NCBI RefSeq assembly: GCF_042242105.1
Contig: NC_092013.1
Coordinates: 30,725,990-30,789,989, forward strand
Direction: 5' to 3'
Length of the DNA stretch: 64,000 nt
Source of the DNA: Pempheris klunzingeri
Taxonomy: Eukaryota; Chordata; Actinopteri; Acropomatiformes; Pempheridae
Part shown: piece after piece, positions 48,059 through 60,896 of the stretch
Layout of the letters: each line of letters starts with the position of its first letter
Position numbering within the stretch: the stretch's first letter is position 1
Notes under the pieces: generated by a model
Told to the model about the DNA's origin: nothing
The model's input: only the letters and a program-made list of their open reading frames with translations
Databases searched by the model: none
Program-made: the position numbers and the translations under genes

Positions 48059-51000
48059 AGAGACGAAAAGCCAGCTCTTCTCGTGTGTTGTTGCTGTGGT
48101 GGCACAGTTATTACTCCAGTTTTACTCTTACTGCCACAGGAAGTGGATCAGGGAGGATTCAGGAGAGCAGTGAGTGGAAGAGTCAGTGATCAAAGTTTGA
48201 ATCTCCAGTTGACACTGTAGATGATGGTGGGCCTGCTTCACATGACTACTGAACAATATCTGTATTCACATTGTGGTTGATTTAGAACAACGTGCTTTTG
48301 TCCTGCTGTGGAAAAGGTCTTGTGTTTTCTTTGCTGAGGTCTTAGAAACATGAAAGTAGATTCTAAAAAGTGTGCAGGTTGACAGGAAAGCCAACTGGTG
48401 CTTCTGTGATTGTCTATGGTGAAGTCTGTGGCACAAAGTGGAGCCAAACCACCTCAGATCAGCTGTTTGACCGCTCACCGTGCCTGACCCCCCCCCACCC
48501 CACCCCAGTCACTAATGGCTGTTCACAGGGTGCTCTGACACTCAGGAGGAATATAACAGCAGAGTCAAAAGCAAGGAATAAGGCAAGAAGAAAAAAGAGC
48601 AAAACAGAGCAGAAGGTAGAGAAAGACAACAAAAACACTAAAGAAAGCAAATATGAATAAATACAAAGGAAAGAATGAAAGATAGAAAACACTGCAAAAT
48701 AATGAAAAGATGACGTGACGTCTATAAATTGGGTTTTAAAAAGTGGATCTTCTCAGTCCCAAAGCCGAGGGGTCCTGAAGGCAAACGCACAGCCACCTTT
48801 AGACGTCCGACGTCTGGACGCAGCAGAGGAGTGGAGGAGTGTGTTGTGGTTGGACAGTGAGGAGGATGCCGGTCGGTGCTGTCAGCTCCTCTGCGGTGAC
48901 ACAATAAAGAAGCTGACAGCTGATGTGACGGCAGGCTGCAGTCAGTTTAACCACTAATTCCATGAAAAGCCTCCGTGTCAGACAGTTCGCTCGGTGTGAT
49001 GGATGGAGTGACATTCACGCACCGTGTCACCGGACCGTACGCTTCATGTCAGCAGGCCAGCCTGAGGCCCGGCGGTGAGCAGGTGCTGGATCAGCTGCAC
49101 TCCTGAGAAAACATGGGTGTCAGATAGCTGTGAAAGGAGTCTCGTACTGATTCAGACTACTGGGTGCTGCAAAACCTGCTAAACCCTGCTTCTACAGGAT
49201 GTTCAACTCATTCATTAGGACTCATAACTGCAGCATGTGGCAAACCCCCTCCAGTGTGTCTACATTTAGATTCAGATTATATTAAATCTATTTCTGTTCA
49301 GCTGACACACCAGGAACATCCCACCCAAAGCAAGCACGCAGGAACACGTTCCCAAACTAAAGAAGAGGAGAGAGCGTGTAGTACATTCCTGCTGCATATG
49401 TGACTGAGACTCCGTCTGTGGACACGGTGCATTAAAGAGTCCGAGTCACGCACAGGTACATTCAGGTGCACACTGGACAGGTACCAGGGTTAACGGCATT
49501 CAGGGGTGGTTTATTCTAAAGTAATTCACTGGTGTCTTTGTGATTAAATGATGTGTGCCTCAAAGAGAAGAACATGCGTCAGTGGTGGTGAACATATTTC
49601 AGTCGCTCAGTCCGTGGGACCGGGGGGGGGGGGTTCAGGTCCAGCACAGACCACAGGACCAACTGTGGACTGGTAACATTTCATGAAATCATTCTTCGCC
49701 ACATCATGTCCACAGACGCTCACCAAACAGTCAGAACAAATCTGTAACGGACGCTCGGAAGAATTCACAGGAAATCTGACAGCTGGATCTCTTAATGGAG
49801 GAAGACCTCTTGTTCCAGAGCTGTAAGCAGGAAGTAAAGAGGTGTGGTCATGTGAGCGTTCACACTAGTCACATGACACTGACAATCTGTTTCTCATTTA
49901 CACCTTACATTTCTTGTCTCAACAGCAACACTGGCAGTGGGGTTCAGGTGGCCCTTCACCTTCCAAGAACTCTGATCAGCTTTAGTATTTGGATCCTGTT
50001 TGGTGCCTGGAGGTGAGACAGGTGCCAGGTGGAACATCACCCACCTGAGTATATGTCCGGTGCAGTGTTCAGGGTACCTGTCCTCCTCCAGGTCCTGCTT
50101 CCCTCTCTGTGTGATCTGATCGCTCTTCACTGGTCATTATCTGCACAGCTTCTCCCGTCATTACCCACTGAAAGCTGCAGCCCCCAGCAGCGGCAGGGGA
50201 GGGACGCCGCATGAAAGCCATCCGTCCCCCTTTGGGAATCAAGAGGAGCTCCTATTCATTTGCTTAATTACCTAATTAACAGAAAGCTAATTACTTTGTT
50301 TTGTGCACGTGTATGTGTGGAGAGGCTGTTACGTAACTGATAGTGATCCTCAATTAATTTGTAACGACACTCCATCAAGTCAGAGCCTTAATCCACACAA
50401 CACATGAGCGGCTCCACAGCAGCAAAACGCGGGGATGAAGAGGGACGCACGGGGCTGCTGCTGTTGCACATCAGGCCGCTGAAGAATCAGACAGCTCAGA
50501 TCACGTCTTAGATCGTCTTCACACACATGTTCCCATTAATTACACCAGACAATCATGTTTACAACCTTGTGAAATCAAACTGCAGTAATCCTCTGAAAGA
50601 CTGAAGGCTCAGTGTGCAGATCAGAGCCCACAAATCCTGTTAGGAACATAATGGGAGACGCGGTTGTCCCATCGCTGAGAGAAATGTCAGCGAGTGCAGC
50701 ACGGCCATGAGTGGCCCACCTCGGGGACAAACAGCAGATGATACTGCAGGAGCTGTTTCCCCTCAACAGGTCGAAGCCTTCGTGTCAGGAGCTCGGACTC
50801 CTGAATACAGCTGAGGTTTGAATCGTCAGCCAATGAGGTCAGTGAACACAACATCCTGGGGGGGGTTACAGTGTTTTCTGTATGTGCACAACATAAATAA
50901 CCGTTTGTGCTCTAAATACTTCTAATATTGCTGCTACTACTAATAATAATAGTACACTTTATTCATAAGGTACAAGTTTACAAGTGACAAGACAGTGGAA

Positions 51001-51374
51001 ATGTTGTTTTCAGGATGGGCTGGTGGTACAGAAAAGTTTCCACTCTTTATTATTTTGCTGTGAAGCTCAGTCCATCACTGGACACAGTGGTATGGCGGTG
51101 AGGTGCTGTTACAGGGCACGGCCAGAGGGTGTCGCTCTTCACTAACAAACCGCCTCTGTGAGAGGCCTGCTCAGCAGCAGCCTTCCTCCCACTGATGCAC
51201 ATGCAGCCATGATGAACGTCAGGTCATCCACGGAGAAACGAGCCGGACCTTCAGACCTTCATCAAGGACACAAAACCACTCAGTAATTTATCTAGGCGTT
51301 AAATGGACGGTCCTTCACGGGAGGACTGGCCTGGTGGACTGATGGTCAATGGTGTCCTCAGGGCCCAGGGACAG
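48059..51374. other. Intergenic with a strong enhancer-like patch
   Basis: No gene recognised; polyG at 49623-49632. The stretch 50220-50400 is unusually dense in TTAATTA, CTAATTAAC, CTAATTACTT and CAATTAATTTG cores in non-repetitive context, the best candidate for a conserved homeodomain-bound enhancer in this region. Confidence 0.4.
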
Positions 51375-54300
51375 ACTCCACTGACGGTCTCCGAGTGTCT
51401 TTGAGCATCTCTGACTAACCCTGAGAGTCCAGGGAAACACTCCACTGACTGCCTCTGTCTCTGAGCAGCTCTGACTGTCTCTGAGAGTCTCTGATTGTCT
51501 CTGAGTCTTTCCGAGTATCTCTTTCTCTGAGCGGCTCTGACTGTCTCTGAGAGTCTCTGATTGTCTCTGACTGTCTCCAACTGTCTCTGAGCGGCTCTGA
51601 CTGTCTCTGAGAGTCTCTGATTGTCTCTGACTGTCTCCAACTGTCTCTGAGCATCTCCGAGTGTCTCTGAGTCTTTCCGAGTATCTCTTTCTCTGAGCGT
51701 CTCTGACTGTCACGTTGTCCAGGGAAAGACTCCACTGACTGTCTCTGAGCGTTTCCGACTGTCTCAGACTGTCTCAGACTGTCAGACTGAGTGTCTCTGA
51801 CTGTCCCGGAGTTTCTCTGAGAGTCTCCGTCTCTGAGTGTCTCAGAGTGCCATCGACTGTCTGTAATTGTCTCTGAGTGTCTCTGATTGTCTCCAAGTGT
51901 CTCTGAGTGTATCCGAATGTCTCTGAGCATCTTTGTCTCTGAGCGTCTCTGAGTGTCTACATTAGTCTCTGACTGTCCCTGAGTGTCTACAACTGTCTCT
52001 GAGCATCTTTGTCTCCGAGCATCTCCAAGTGTCTCTGAGCATCTCCGAGTGTCTCTGAGTGTCTCCAAGTGTCTACGACTGTCTCAGAGTCTCTCTGAGT
52101 GTCTCTCATTGACTCTGACTGTCTCCGAATATCTCTGAGAGTCTCTGTCTCTGAGTGTCTCCGACTGTCTCTGAGTGTCTCAGAGTGTCTCTGAGTCTCT
52201 CCGACTGTCCCCGATTGTCTCTGACTGTCACGTTGTCCATGGGACATACTCCACTGACTGTGTGTCTCTGAGTGTATCCGAGTGTCTCCGAATGTCTCTG
52301 AGCGTCTCTGACTGTCCCTGAGTGTCTCAGAGTGTCTCAAACTGTCTCTGATTGTCTCCGAGTGTCTCTGACTGTCTACAACAATCTCTGACTGTCTCAG
52401 AGTGTCTCTGACTGTTTCCGAGTGTCTCTGAGAGTCTCTGATTGCCTCTGAGCGTCTCTGACTGTCTCTGAGCATCTCTTTCTCAGAGCATCTCTTAATG
52501 TCTCTGACTGTCTCTGAGTCTCTCTGAGTGTCTCTGAGTGTCTCTGATTGCCTCTGAATGTCACGTTGTCCATAAGATAGACTCCACTGACTGTCTCTGA
52601 GTCTCTCTGAGTGTCTCTGAGTGTCTCTGATTGCCTCTGAATGTCACGTTGTCCATAAGATAGACTCCACTGACTGTCTCTGAGCGTCTCAGAGCGTCTC
52701 AGAGTGTCTCTGAGTGTCTCCTAGTGTGTCTGAGAGTCCCTGTCTGTGAGTGTCTCCGAGTGTCTCTGAGTGTCTGTGACTGTCTCAGAGTGTATCCGAC
52801 TGTCTCTGAGTATCTCTGAGCGTCTCTGACTGTCCCTGAGTGTCTCTGAGTGTCTGTGACTGTCTCTGAGCGTCTTTGTCTCTGACTGTCTCCCAGTGTC
52901 TCTGACTGTCTCCGAGTGTCTCTGAGTGTCTGTGACTGTCTCAGAGTGTATCCGACTGTCTCTGAGTATCTCTGAGCGTCTCTGACTGTCCCTGAGTGTC
53001 TCTGAGTGTCTGTGACTGTCTCTGAGCGTCTTTGTCTCTGACTGTCTCCGAGTGTCTCTGAGTGTCTGTGACTGTCTCTGAGTGTATCCGACTGTCTCTG
53101 AGTATCTCTGAGCGTCTTTGTCTCTGACTGTCTCCCAGTGTCTCTGAGTGTCTCAGAGTGTCTCCAACTGTCTCTGATTGTCCCCAAGTGTTTCTGACTG
53201 TCTACAACAGTCTCTGACTGTGTCTGACTGTCTCTGAGCATCTTTGTCTCTGACTGTCCCTGAGTGTCTCTGAGTGTCTCCAACCGTCTCTGATTGTCTC
53301 TGATTGTCTCTGACTGTCTACAACAGTCTCTGACTGTGTCTGACTGTCTCAGAGTGTGTCAGAGTGTCTCAGAGTATCTCCGCCTGTCTCTGAGCATCTC
53401 TTTCTCAGAGCGTCTCTTAATGTCTCTGAGTCTCTCTTAGTGTCTCTGAGTCTCTCTGATTGCCTCTGACTGTCACGTTGTCCATGGGACAGACTCCACT
53501 GACTGTCTCTGAGCGTCTCAGAGTGTCTCTGATTGTCTCTGACTGTCGGCGAGTTTCTTTTGAGTGTCTCTGAGTGTCTCCGACTGTCTCTGAGCGTTTC
53601 CGATTGTCTCTGAGTGTCTCTTTGTCTCTCTGAGTGTCTCTGACTGTCTAGTGTGTCTGAAAGTCTCTGTCTCTGAGTGTCTCCGACTGTCTCTGAGCGT
53701 TCCCGATTGTCTCTGAGTGTCTCTGAGTGTCTCGGAGTGTCTCTGACTGTCTCTGAGCGTCTCTGATTGTCCCTGAATTTCTCTGAGAGTCTCCGTCTCT
53801 GAGTTCTCTGAGTGTCTCAGACTGTCTCAGAGTGTCTCCGATTGTCTCTGACTGTCCCGTTGTCCATGGGACATACTCCACTGACTGTCTCAGAGTGTCT
53901 CTGAGTGTCTCCTAGTGTGTCTGAGAGTCCCTGTCTGTGAGTGTCTCCGACTGTCTCCAAGTGTCTCTCAGCATTTCTGACTGTCTCAGAGTGTCTCTGA
54001 GTGTATCCGACTGTCTCTGAGTATCTCTGAGCGTCTCTGACTGTCTCTGAGTGTCTGTGACTGTCTCTGATTGTCCCCAAGTGTTTCTGACTGTCTACAA
54101 CAGTCTCTGACTGTGTCTGACTGTCTCTGAGCATCTTTGTCTCTGACTGTCCCTGAGTGTCTCTGAGTGTCTCCAACTGTCTCTGACTGTCTACAACAGT
54201 TTCTGACTGTGTCTGACTGTCTCAGAGTGTGTCAGAGTGTCTCAGAGTATCTCCGCCTGTCTCTGAGCATCTCTTTCTCAGAGCGTCTCTTAATGTCTCT

Positions 54301-54890
54301 GAGTCTCTCTTAGTGTCTCTGAGTCTCTCTGAGTGTCTCTGAGCGTCTCTGATTGTCTCTGACTGTCCCGGGAAAGACTCCACTGACTGTCTCTGAGTGT
54401 CTCTGACCGTCTCCGAATGTCTCAGAGTGTCTCTGATTGCCTCTGACTGTCATGTTGTCCATGCAACAGACTCCACTGACTGTCTCTGAGTGTCTCCGAG
54501 TGTATCCAACTGTCTCTGAGTATCTCCGAGTGTCTCTGAGCGTCTCTGACTGTCCCTGAGTGTCTGTGACTGTCTCTGAGGATTTTTGTCTCTGAGCTTC
54601 TCTGAGTGTCTCCGAGTGCCTCCAACTGTCTCTGAGTATCTCTGAGTATCTCCGAGTCTCTCTGAGCGTCTCTGACTGTCCCTGAGTGTCTGTGACTGTC
54701 TCTGAGGGTCTTTGTCTCTGAGCTTCTCTGAGTGTTTCCGAGTGTCTCCAACTGTCTCTGATTGTCTCCGAGTGTCTCTGACTGTCACGTTGTCCAGGGA
54801 CAGACTCCACTGACTGTCTCAGAGTGTCTCTGAGTGTCTCCGAGCATCTCTGACTGTCTCCGACTGTTACATTGTCCAAGGACAGACCGA
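51375..54890. repeat. 3.5-kb array with 10-bp basic unit
   Basis: Runs of 'gtctctgagt', 'gtctctgact', 'gtctccgagt' and similar decamers. Embedded at irregular spacing (about eleven times, for example 51425, 51714, 52231, 52564, 52646, 53477, 53858, 54455, 54789) is a block with 'gttgtcca' and 'gactccactgactgtctc'. One roughly 82-bp block is duplicated back to back at 52560-52725, and longer segments (for example around 52800-53120 and 53930-54260) are near copies. Minus-strand frames (77-266 aa, SETLRDSQRQ cycles) are artefacts. Confidence 0.93.
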
Positions 54891-55776
54891 CCCAAACCCT
54901 AACCCTAACCCATTCCTCATGGACAACAGCCTCCAGCTCTCTGGTGTTCTTTGGGTTTGTGTGCTGCAACCACCAGAGATTTTCTGTGGGATTCAGGTCA
55001 GGCGACTGTGACGGCCACTCTAGTATCGTCCAGGACCTTTTCTGAAGCCTTGGTGGACTGTGAGGTTTGCTTGGGATCATTGTCCTGTTGGAAGCTCCAA
55101 TGATACACAAGCTTCAGCTTCCTCACAGACAGCAAAGATGTTTTCTCCAAGGATTTCCTGACACTTGATTGAATCAGTCTTTCCCTCTGAACACTGCAGG
55201 CTTCCAGAGCCAGAAGAAGCAAAGCAGCCCCAGGGCATCACTGATCCACCGCCATGTTCTCTTCAGCGTCTGCCTCATTCTTCCTCCTCCAGACACACCG
55301 CTGATCCACAGACCAGAACAGAATCCCAAAACTTCGTCTTCTATTTATACGGTTTGGAACACAGTGGAGCCAAATGATGTTGTGCTTTTGGGTCAGTAGT
55401 GGTGAACGTCTAATAGCTCGGGCACAGAGGCCTTCAGTGTTAAGTATGCGTCTTACTGTAGGAACTGAAACCTCAGAGCCTGCTGCCACCAAGTCTTGCT
55501 GCAGGTCTTTTGCAGCCACTGGAGGGTTTTTGTCCACCTGCCTCCTCAGAAATCTGGTGGCAGCTGTTGATATCTTCCTCTTTGTGCCACGTCCAGGTAG
55601 TGCAGCCGGTGCTCCTTCAGCTTTGAACTGTGACCTTTGCTTCCAACAGCATCTCTGGGAACATTCAGGGCTTTTGCTGTCTTTTTGTGTCCTTTTCCTT
55701 GTTTGTGCAAGACGACGATCTCCTCTCTTAACTTGTTGGACACTTCTCTTGACCTACCCATATTTCTAACATGCAT
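54891..55776 (-). pseudogene. Decayed Tc1-like transposase
   Basis: Read on the minus strand from 55761: MGRSREVSNKLREEIVVLHKQGKG (helix-turn-helix start), then in shifted frames VSVPTVRRILNTEGLCARAIRRSPLL, a weak WSVDQRCVWRRKN region, SFQQDNDPKQTS (second catalytic Asp region) and WPSQSPDLNPTENLW (catalytic Glu region). The C-terminal end is ELEAVVHEEW. At least three frameshifts and several substitutions make it non-functional. Its 3' side runs straight into the 10-bp array with a CCCTAA-like stretch at the junction (54891-54910), so the left inverted repeat is missing. Confidence 0.88.
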
Positions 55777-56084
55777 CCAGATGTCACAGTGAACAAACCC
55801 AGAACCGGTCTGAGTATTTGATGTGTTCTATCACATGTACACCTGATCGACTCATGAGGCCCTTGATGAGTAGCATCAGGTGTGCCTGAGACAACACCTG
55901 CTTTTCAAATGAATGCTCTTATGACAGATTCTACTCAGGGCTCATAATAATATTAATTATTATTAGTAGTAGTAACTTTTTTTTATTATTATTATCATTG
56001 TTGTTGATAATTATTGATACATATAGTTGATATTGATAAATCCTTTTGATCTGTGAAAATGAAGTGTCCAGTCCTCTACTCCTC
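55777..56084. other. Spacer with ATT-rich sequence
   Basis: Possible right end of the Tc1 remnant up to about 55930, then an ATT-rich stretch. From about 56013 starts the segment duplicated at 56265. Confidence 0.4.
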
Positions 56085-56670
56085 TTCCCCTCCTCCACCT
56101 CTTCCTCTCCTCCCCTCTTCCTCCTCCTCTCCCCCCTCTTCCTCTCCTCTTCCTCCTGTCTTCCTCTCCTCCCCTCTTCCTCCTCCTCTCCTCTCCTCTT
56201 CCCCCTCCTCTCCCCTCTCCCCCCCTTCCTCCTCCTCCTCCTCCTCTCCGCTCTTTTTAATTATTGATACATGTAGTTGATATTGATAAAGCCTTTTGAT
56301 CTGTGTGAAAATGAAGTGTCCAGTCCTCTCTTCCCCTCTTCCTCCTCCTCTCCTTTTCTCTACCTCCTCTTCCTCTCCTTCCCTCTTCCTCCTCCTCCCC
56401 CTTCGTCCTCCTCTCCTCTCCTCTTCCTCCTCTCCTCTTCCTCCTCCTCCCCCCTCTTCCTCCTCTCCTCTTCCTCCTCCTCCCCCCTCCTCTCCTCTCC
56501 TCTTCCTCCTCCTCCCCCCTCTTCCTCCTCCTCTCCTCTTCTCTTCCTCCTCCTCCCCCCTCTTCCTCCTCCTTCTCCTCCTCTCTTCCTCCTCCTCTCC
56601 TCTTCTCTTCCTCCTCCTCCTCCCCTCTCCCCCCCCCCCCTTCCTCCTCCTCCTCCTCCTCCCCGCTCTG
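56085..56670. repeat. Polypyrimidine (CCTCTT)n tracts in a direct duplication
   Basis: Two pyrimidine-only tracts (about 56085-56258 and 56320-56668), each preceded by the same roughly 70-base lead sequence ('ttgatattgataaa', 'ccttttgatctgtg', 'aaatgaagtgtccagtcctc'). The plus strand is C/T-only for hundreds of bases, giving false poly(S/P/L) and poly(E/G/R) frames. Confidence 0.92.
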
Positions 56671-56689
56671 CCCGTTCAAACCCAGTAAC

Positions 56690-57020
56690 GGCGCTAAGAG
56701 AGGAGCTCGTGCCTTCCTCCCGCGAGCCAGCGACTGTCAAACTCCACGTTCCGCCTGTTTGTCTCCGCTCGACGCCCCCGGTAAGACGGCCTCTGTCCGT
56801 GAGCTTAACTTAGTTAGTTACCCCCACCCCCCCCACCCCGGCAGCAGGGTAACACTCGGACTGTTTACGGTGTGATTTGTTGTCGCGCGACCTCTCGGTG
56901 CTCAGGCGTCGCGTGCGCGGCTTCCCTGTGATCTCACAGCAGCGGTCGGTCGGTCGGTACCGTCCGCGTGGACCCTCCTGCTGTCCGGTAAGTTTGGCTG
57001 CTCTCACCGCCTTCCGGTCA
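56690..57020 (+). promoter_or_regulatory. CpG island with candidate untranslated first exon(s)
   Basis: Dense CpG sequence with two consensus plus-strand splice donors: CCCCCG|GTAAGA at 56780/56781 and TGTCCG|GTAAGT at 56987/56988. No long reading frame precedes them, so they would end 5' untranslated exons. Given EIF4E3 immediately upstream and known vertebrate gene order, foxp1 is the likely gene, transcribed rightwards with its coding exons beyond this window. Strand and donors are seen; the gene identity is inferred from synteny alone. Confidence 0.4.
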
Positions 57021-57039
57021 CCGGAGCTTTGTTACCGAC

Positions 57040-57072
57040 GGACACACACACACAGACACACTCACACACACA

Positions 57073-57110
<38 letters not shown>

Positions 57111-57135
57111 CACACACACACACATACACACAGAT
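57040..57135. repeat. (CA)n microsatellite
   Basis: CA repeats with CTCACA interruptions, directly after the CpG island. Confidence 0.93.
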
Positions 57136-57357
57136 GCGCACACGCACGCGGGCTCAGTGTGTGTGTTGCAGGCGGACGGACAGACGGACACCTGTGTGCA
57201 GTCCAGAGGCTGGGGGGTTGGGGGTTGGGGGGGTGAGGGGTGTTATCCTCTACTTTCTGGAAAGTTGTTTCTAACTTAGTTGAGGCTCCTCCTGCCCCCC
57301 CCCTCTCCCCCGGGGTGGTTGGTTATTAGTGCTGGTTAGCGATTTCTGTGGAGGGAG

Positions 57358-57410
57358 ACCGGGTCTGGGTCTGGGTATGGGTATGGGTATGGGTCTGGGT
57401 CTGGGTCAGG
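57358..57410. repeat. (GGGTCT/GGGTAT)n hexanucleotide repeat
   Basis: About eight GGGTMT hexamers, G-rich on the plus strand. Confidence 0.85.
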
Positions 57411-57487
57411 CCCACGTGTTCGCTCCCCTCCGAACTCCAGAGACCGGAGGGAGTTCACCCCCCCCCCCCACCCGAACCGAACCTAAC

Positions 57488-57765
57488 ATTATTATTATTA
57501 TTATTATTGTTATTATTATTATTATTGTTACTACAGTTATGACTATTATTATTATTATTATTATTATTACTACTACTTTTATTATTATTACTGCTATGAC
57601 TATTATTATTATTCGTTGTTATTATTATTATTATTATTACAGTTATGACTATTATTATTATTACTATTATTAGTTTTTTATCATTATTATTAGTTATGAC
57701 AATGATTATTATTATTATTATTACTATTAGTATTATTATTATTTTTATTATTATTATTGTTACCC
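57488..57765. repeat. (ATT)n array
   Basis: About 280 bases of ATT trinucleotides with periodic 'gttatgac' / 'actatt' interruptions (for example 57535, 57595, 57643, 57694), followed by a short (TG)n. Confidence 0.93.
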
Positions 57766-57907
57766 TGTGTGTGTGTGTGTGTGTTGGATGTTGTCTTCCC
57801 TGTGGATGTGCTGAGGCTGCAGAGCACTTTATTATTACTAATAAAAAAAGCTAAAATTGTATTAGATTAATAATTACGTGTTACTGTAGAGTGTATGTGC
57901 AGTAAAT

Positions 57908-57940
<33 letters not shown>

Positions 57941-60880
57941 GTCCAAAGGAATGTACCTCAGCAGAAATACAAAACGAATTATTAATATATATGTAATTGT
58001 ATAAGATGGTGAATATTTCAGGGGTATTTTGTGCCTTAATTAGCAGGCTGTACCGAGGTGTTTTCCAGCCTGGGAGGCGTATTTGCAGCCTGTGAACGTT
58101 CATGTGATAAACTGATGTTAATCCACTGTGATTTCTTATTCATTTGTAAAGTCAGACAGAATTAGTATTTTTCACCTGAATTCCATGTGTTTTATGTGAA
58201 GTGTGTGATGAGGGTGAAGCTGGTTGGTGTGAGAATGAAGGATCTAATATCAGTGTAACATGGTCGGCAGTGTGTGTGTGTGTGTGTGTGTGTGCAGCAG
58301 CAGCAGCAGAGCTAAAAGCATGTGAAAATGTACAAAAGGGAAACTGCAGCTTTAACAAGTAGTGCTGGCAGTGCTCCCTCCCTCTCGGTCTTTGGATTAG
58401 TCATTGTCTGAGGGGAAAAAAACACTTTTTTGTAGGAGAAGTAAAGTAAACAGCCTCCAACAAGCGAACCTTGACAACCCAGATTAAGGGAACAGTGGAG
58501 ATCAAACAGTGGTGCTGCTGGGCTGTTGTCATGAGCTGCCTCACTCAGGCCTGCTCACTATTTGAACAGGCGCTGGGGTTTGTGTGCTCACTTATGCAGA
58601 AATGGACCTTCGCAAACGCTGACCCAGGTTTTACAGCACAGGATGAACTTTCTTTGCAACTTTTCCGGGCCCGCTGTTTGACATGGCTGTTACATACAGA
58701 CACCCAGCGCCCCCCTCCCTCCCTGTACTCTCCCTGCCCCGCACCACAACTGAATAAACTGCGTTGGCAGGGGGGGAAAGTGAAAGGCTTGAGCAGTGAG
58801 GAAGAGCAGCTGTAGTGGCTGTGCGGTGTGACTGTGTGTTATTTGGAAGGCTGTTGTTTGTGGTGCGGCCTCCCCAGGCCGGGGCCACGGCTCCTCTTTG
58901 TGGAGAGTCGGCTGTTAGCAAAGTAATCAGTCACTCCTGCATCGGGGCCTTTCATGTAGCGGCTCGGTGTTTGAGATGGCCTGTGCTGAGGGGGGGCGGC
59001 CGTAGAGTGCCTGGGTGCCCTGGCTCACCGCTCGGTGATGGGGAGGGGTGTTTTGGGTCTGCGGTGGGAACACGCTTCTGCATTTGCTCCATTGTTCCTC
59101 TCAGATTTATTCACCCTTCATTTGATTTCAGAGAGGAGACGCCCTCAGACCAGTTGCTTGAAACATTTCTGCACAAAGGGAGACAAGTGACGGATGAATA
59201 AAGGGACTTTTCCTGTAAATGAATCTGTCATGTGATTTTTGCATGTTGGAGTCTGGCAGCACAAAGGGGAGAGTGGTGGCCGTGTGGGTGCAGCGCTCAT
59301 TAGTGCCCGATTACATGAATGGAAGTGATAACAAAAGGAAGGCAGAACAATATTTCCAGGCTAAAGGTTAGTGTGTCCCGGCCCCTGTGGCGTGCCCAGC
59401 CCCTCGCCTCTGCGGTGCGGGGAAGGGAAGGCGATTGGTCAGAGAGCGGGCAGCTTCAGGTGTGCCCTGTGCAGCTCCTCCGTTTCTATGGAGACTGCAA
59501 AACGCTCAGGACGGCCATTAACTCGTGCAGCCATTAATTACTGTCCTCTGCTGTGCTGTGTGTGTTGGAAGAGGGAGGGATGCTCATCACCCCCATCAGC
59601 TCACTGAATCCATCCAGCAGCAGTGCTGTGGTCCACCCCCAGGCGGCCCACTGCTGGACACGTCCCGTGGATGCTGGTCTGAGTCGGAGCGTTAAGGTAG
59701 CGGCGGGGGTGTTGGCTTCAGATAAAAACACATGTGGTTCATATGTTGATACCTGACGGGCCGTACTAGCTGCATGATGGGACGAGTGATGCCAACATAT
59801 TTTACCTGTAGTCTCAGACACTGTGCTCATGGTGAAACCTGTTCACCAGGCACACGCTCAGCGTTGTTCAGCTTGTTCACACACTCCTGGCAGAAACCAA
59901 ACCTCCTGATGACACAGCGTCTCACTTAGGGAACTACTCCTCCCTCAGAGGGCTCAGTTGTCACTGTGACGGCCCATCAGAGGGATGAAGAGATGTCGAC
60001 CAGGGCCGGGCCAAGACGCTTCCACCATGACCGTATCACGATACATGCCGAATCGGTACCTCTTGCAGGTTTGAAGGCTGATTTTGGGTCCAGAGTGAGA
60101 GTTGAAGGAACCTGGCGGTTGGCTGTGGTGGGGGCTATTGTTGATGGGTCCACTAACAGCGCTGGGTTCGTCCTCTACTGACTGAAATTCTCTCAAATGC
60201 ACAGTTTTGCAGCGTGTGCATGTTGGATTGTAAATATCCAAAATACGCCCGGACTTCTGCAGCTGAGCGACCTTTCTCAGCAGGACGACGCCATCGGGGG
60301 CATCGTGCTTTCCTCAGTGTGGTTGTCCCCAACAGGCCTGTCCTCACCCGTGTCCCTGCGACACGATTGGCTGTTTGTCCTCTCCTTCTGCTATTCTGCC
60401 CCCCCCCCCCCCCCCCAGTGAATGGGTGTATCCAACATTTATCAGACAGTTCAGTGTTTCTGTAGGGAAAATGATACAGAGCTACTTATCATCTTATCGC
60501 CCGGCCCTGGTGTCCCAACAACAGCAACAGTAGTTCTTTTAATGAATCCATCACTCCAGTAAGGGATTTTGCTGGAAGAATCAGAGTCAGAGAAAAGTAC
60601 AGTGGTGACTGTCTGTGGAGCAGCTGGTGTTGGGACTCGGTTGTTGAAAAGGGGGCCTCACTGATGTGGTGCCACCCGAAGGAGACCTGTTGTGTGACTT
60701 GAGAGTGTGAGGAGAAGCGTGGCTGTAGTAAAGCTTAAAGTCATCGCTTTAGTTTGTAAGGTTTAGGTTTTAGGTCTTTGGATGTGGACCATAGTGTGGT
60801 GTCCAGCTTAAGTGGTTGTGGTGCTACAGAGTGACTAAAGTGTCTCCGACAGACTGAAGCCGTGCCGCAGCAGAGGCGGA
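57766..60880. other. Non-coding, candidate foxp1 first intron
   Basis: Contains (TG)n at 57766-57784, 57909-57939 and 58270-58294 and a polyC at 60401-60417. No coding exon recognised. 59100-59340 is a non-repetitive patch (ATTTGATTTC, GCTCATTAGTGCC words) that may be conserved. Confidence 0.35.
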
Positions 60881-60894
60881 GGATGTGGAGCGGG

Positions 60895-60896
<2 letters not shown>

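Noticed and set aside
51299..55110. SETLRDSQRQ repeat proteins (up to 266 aa)
   Set aside because: Frames of the 10-bp array, one of them fused by chance to the Tc1 transposase remnant.
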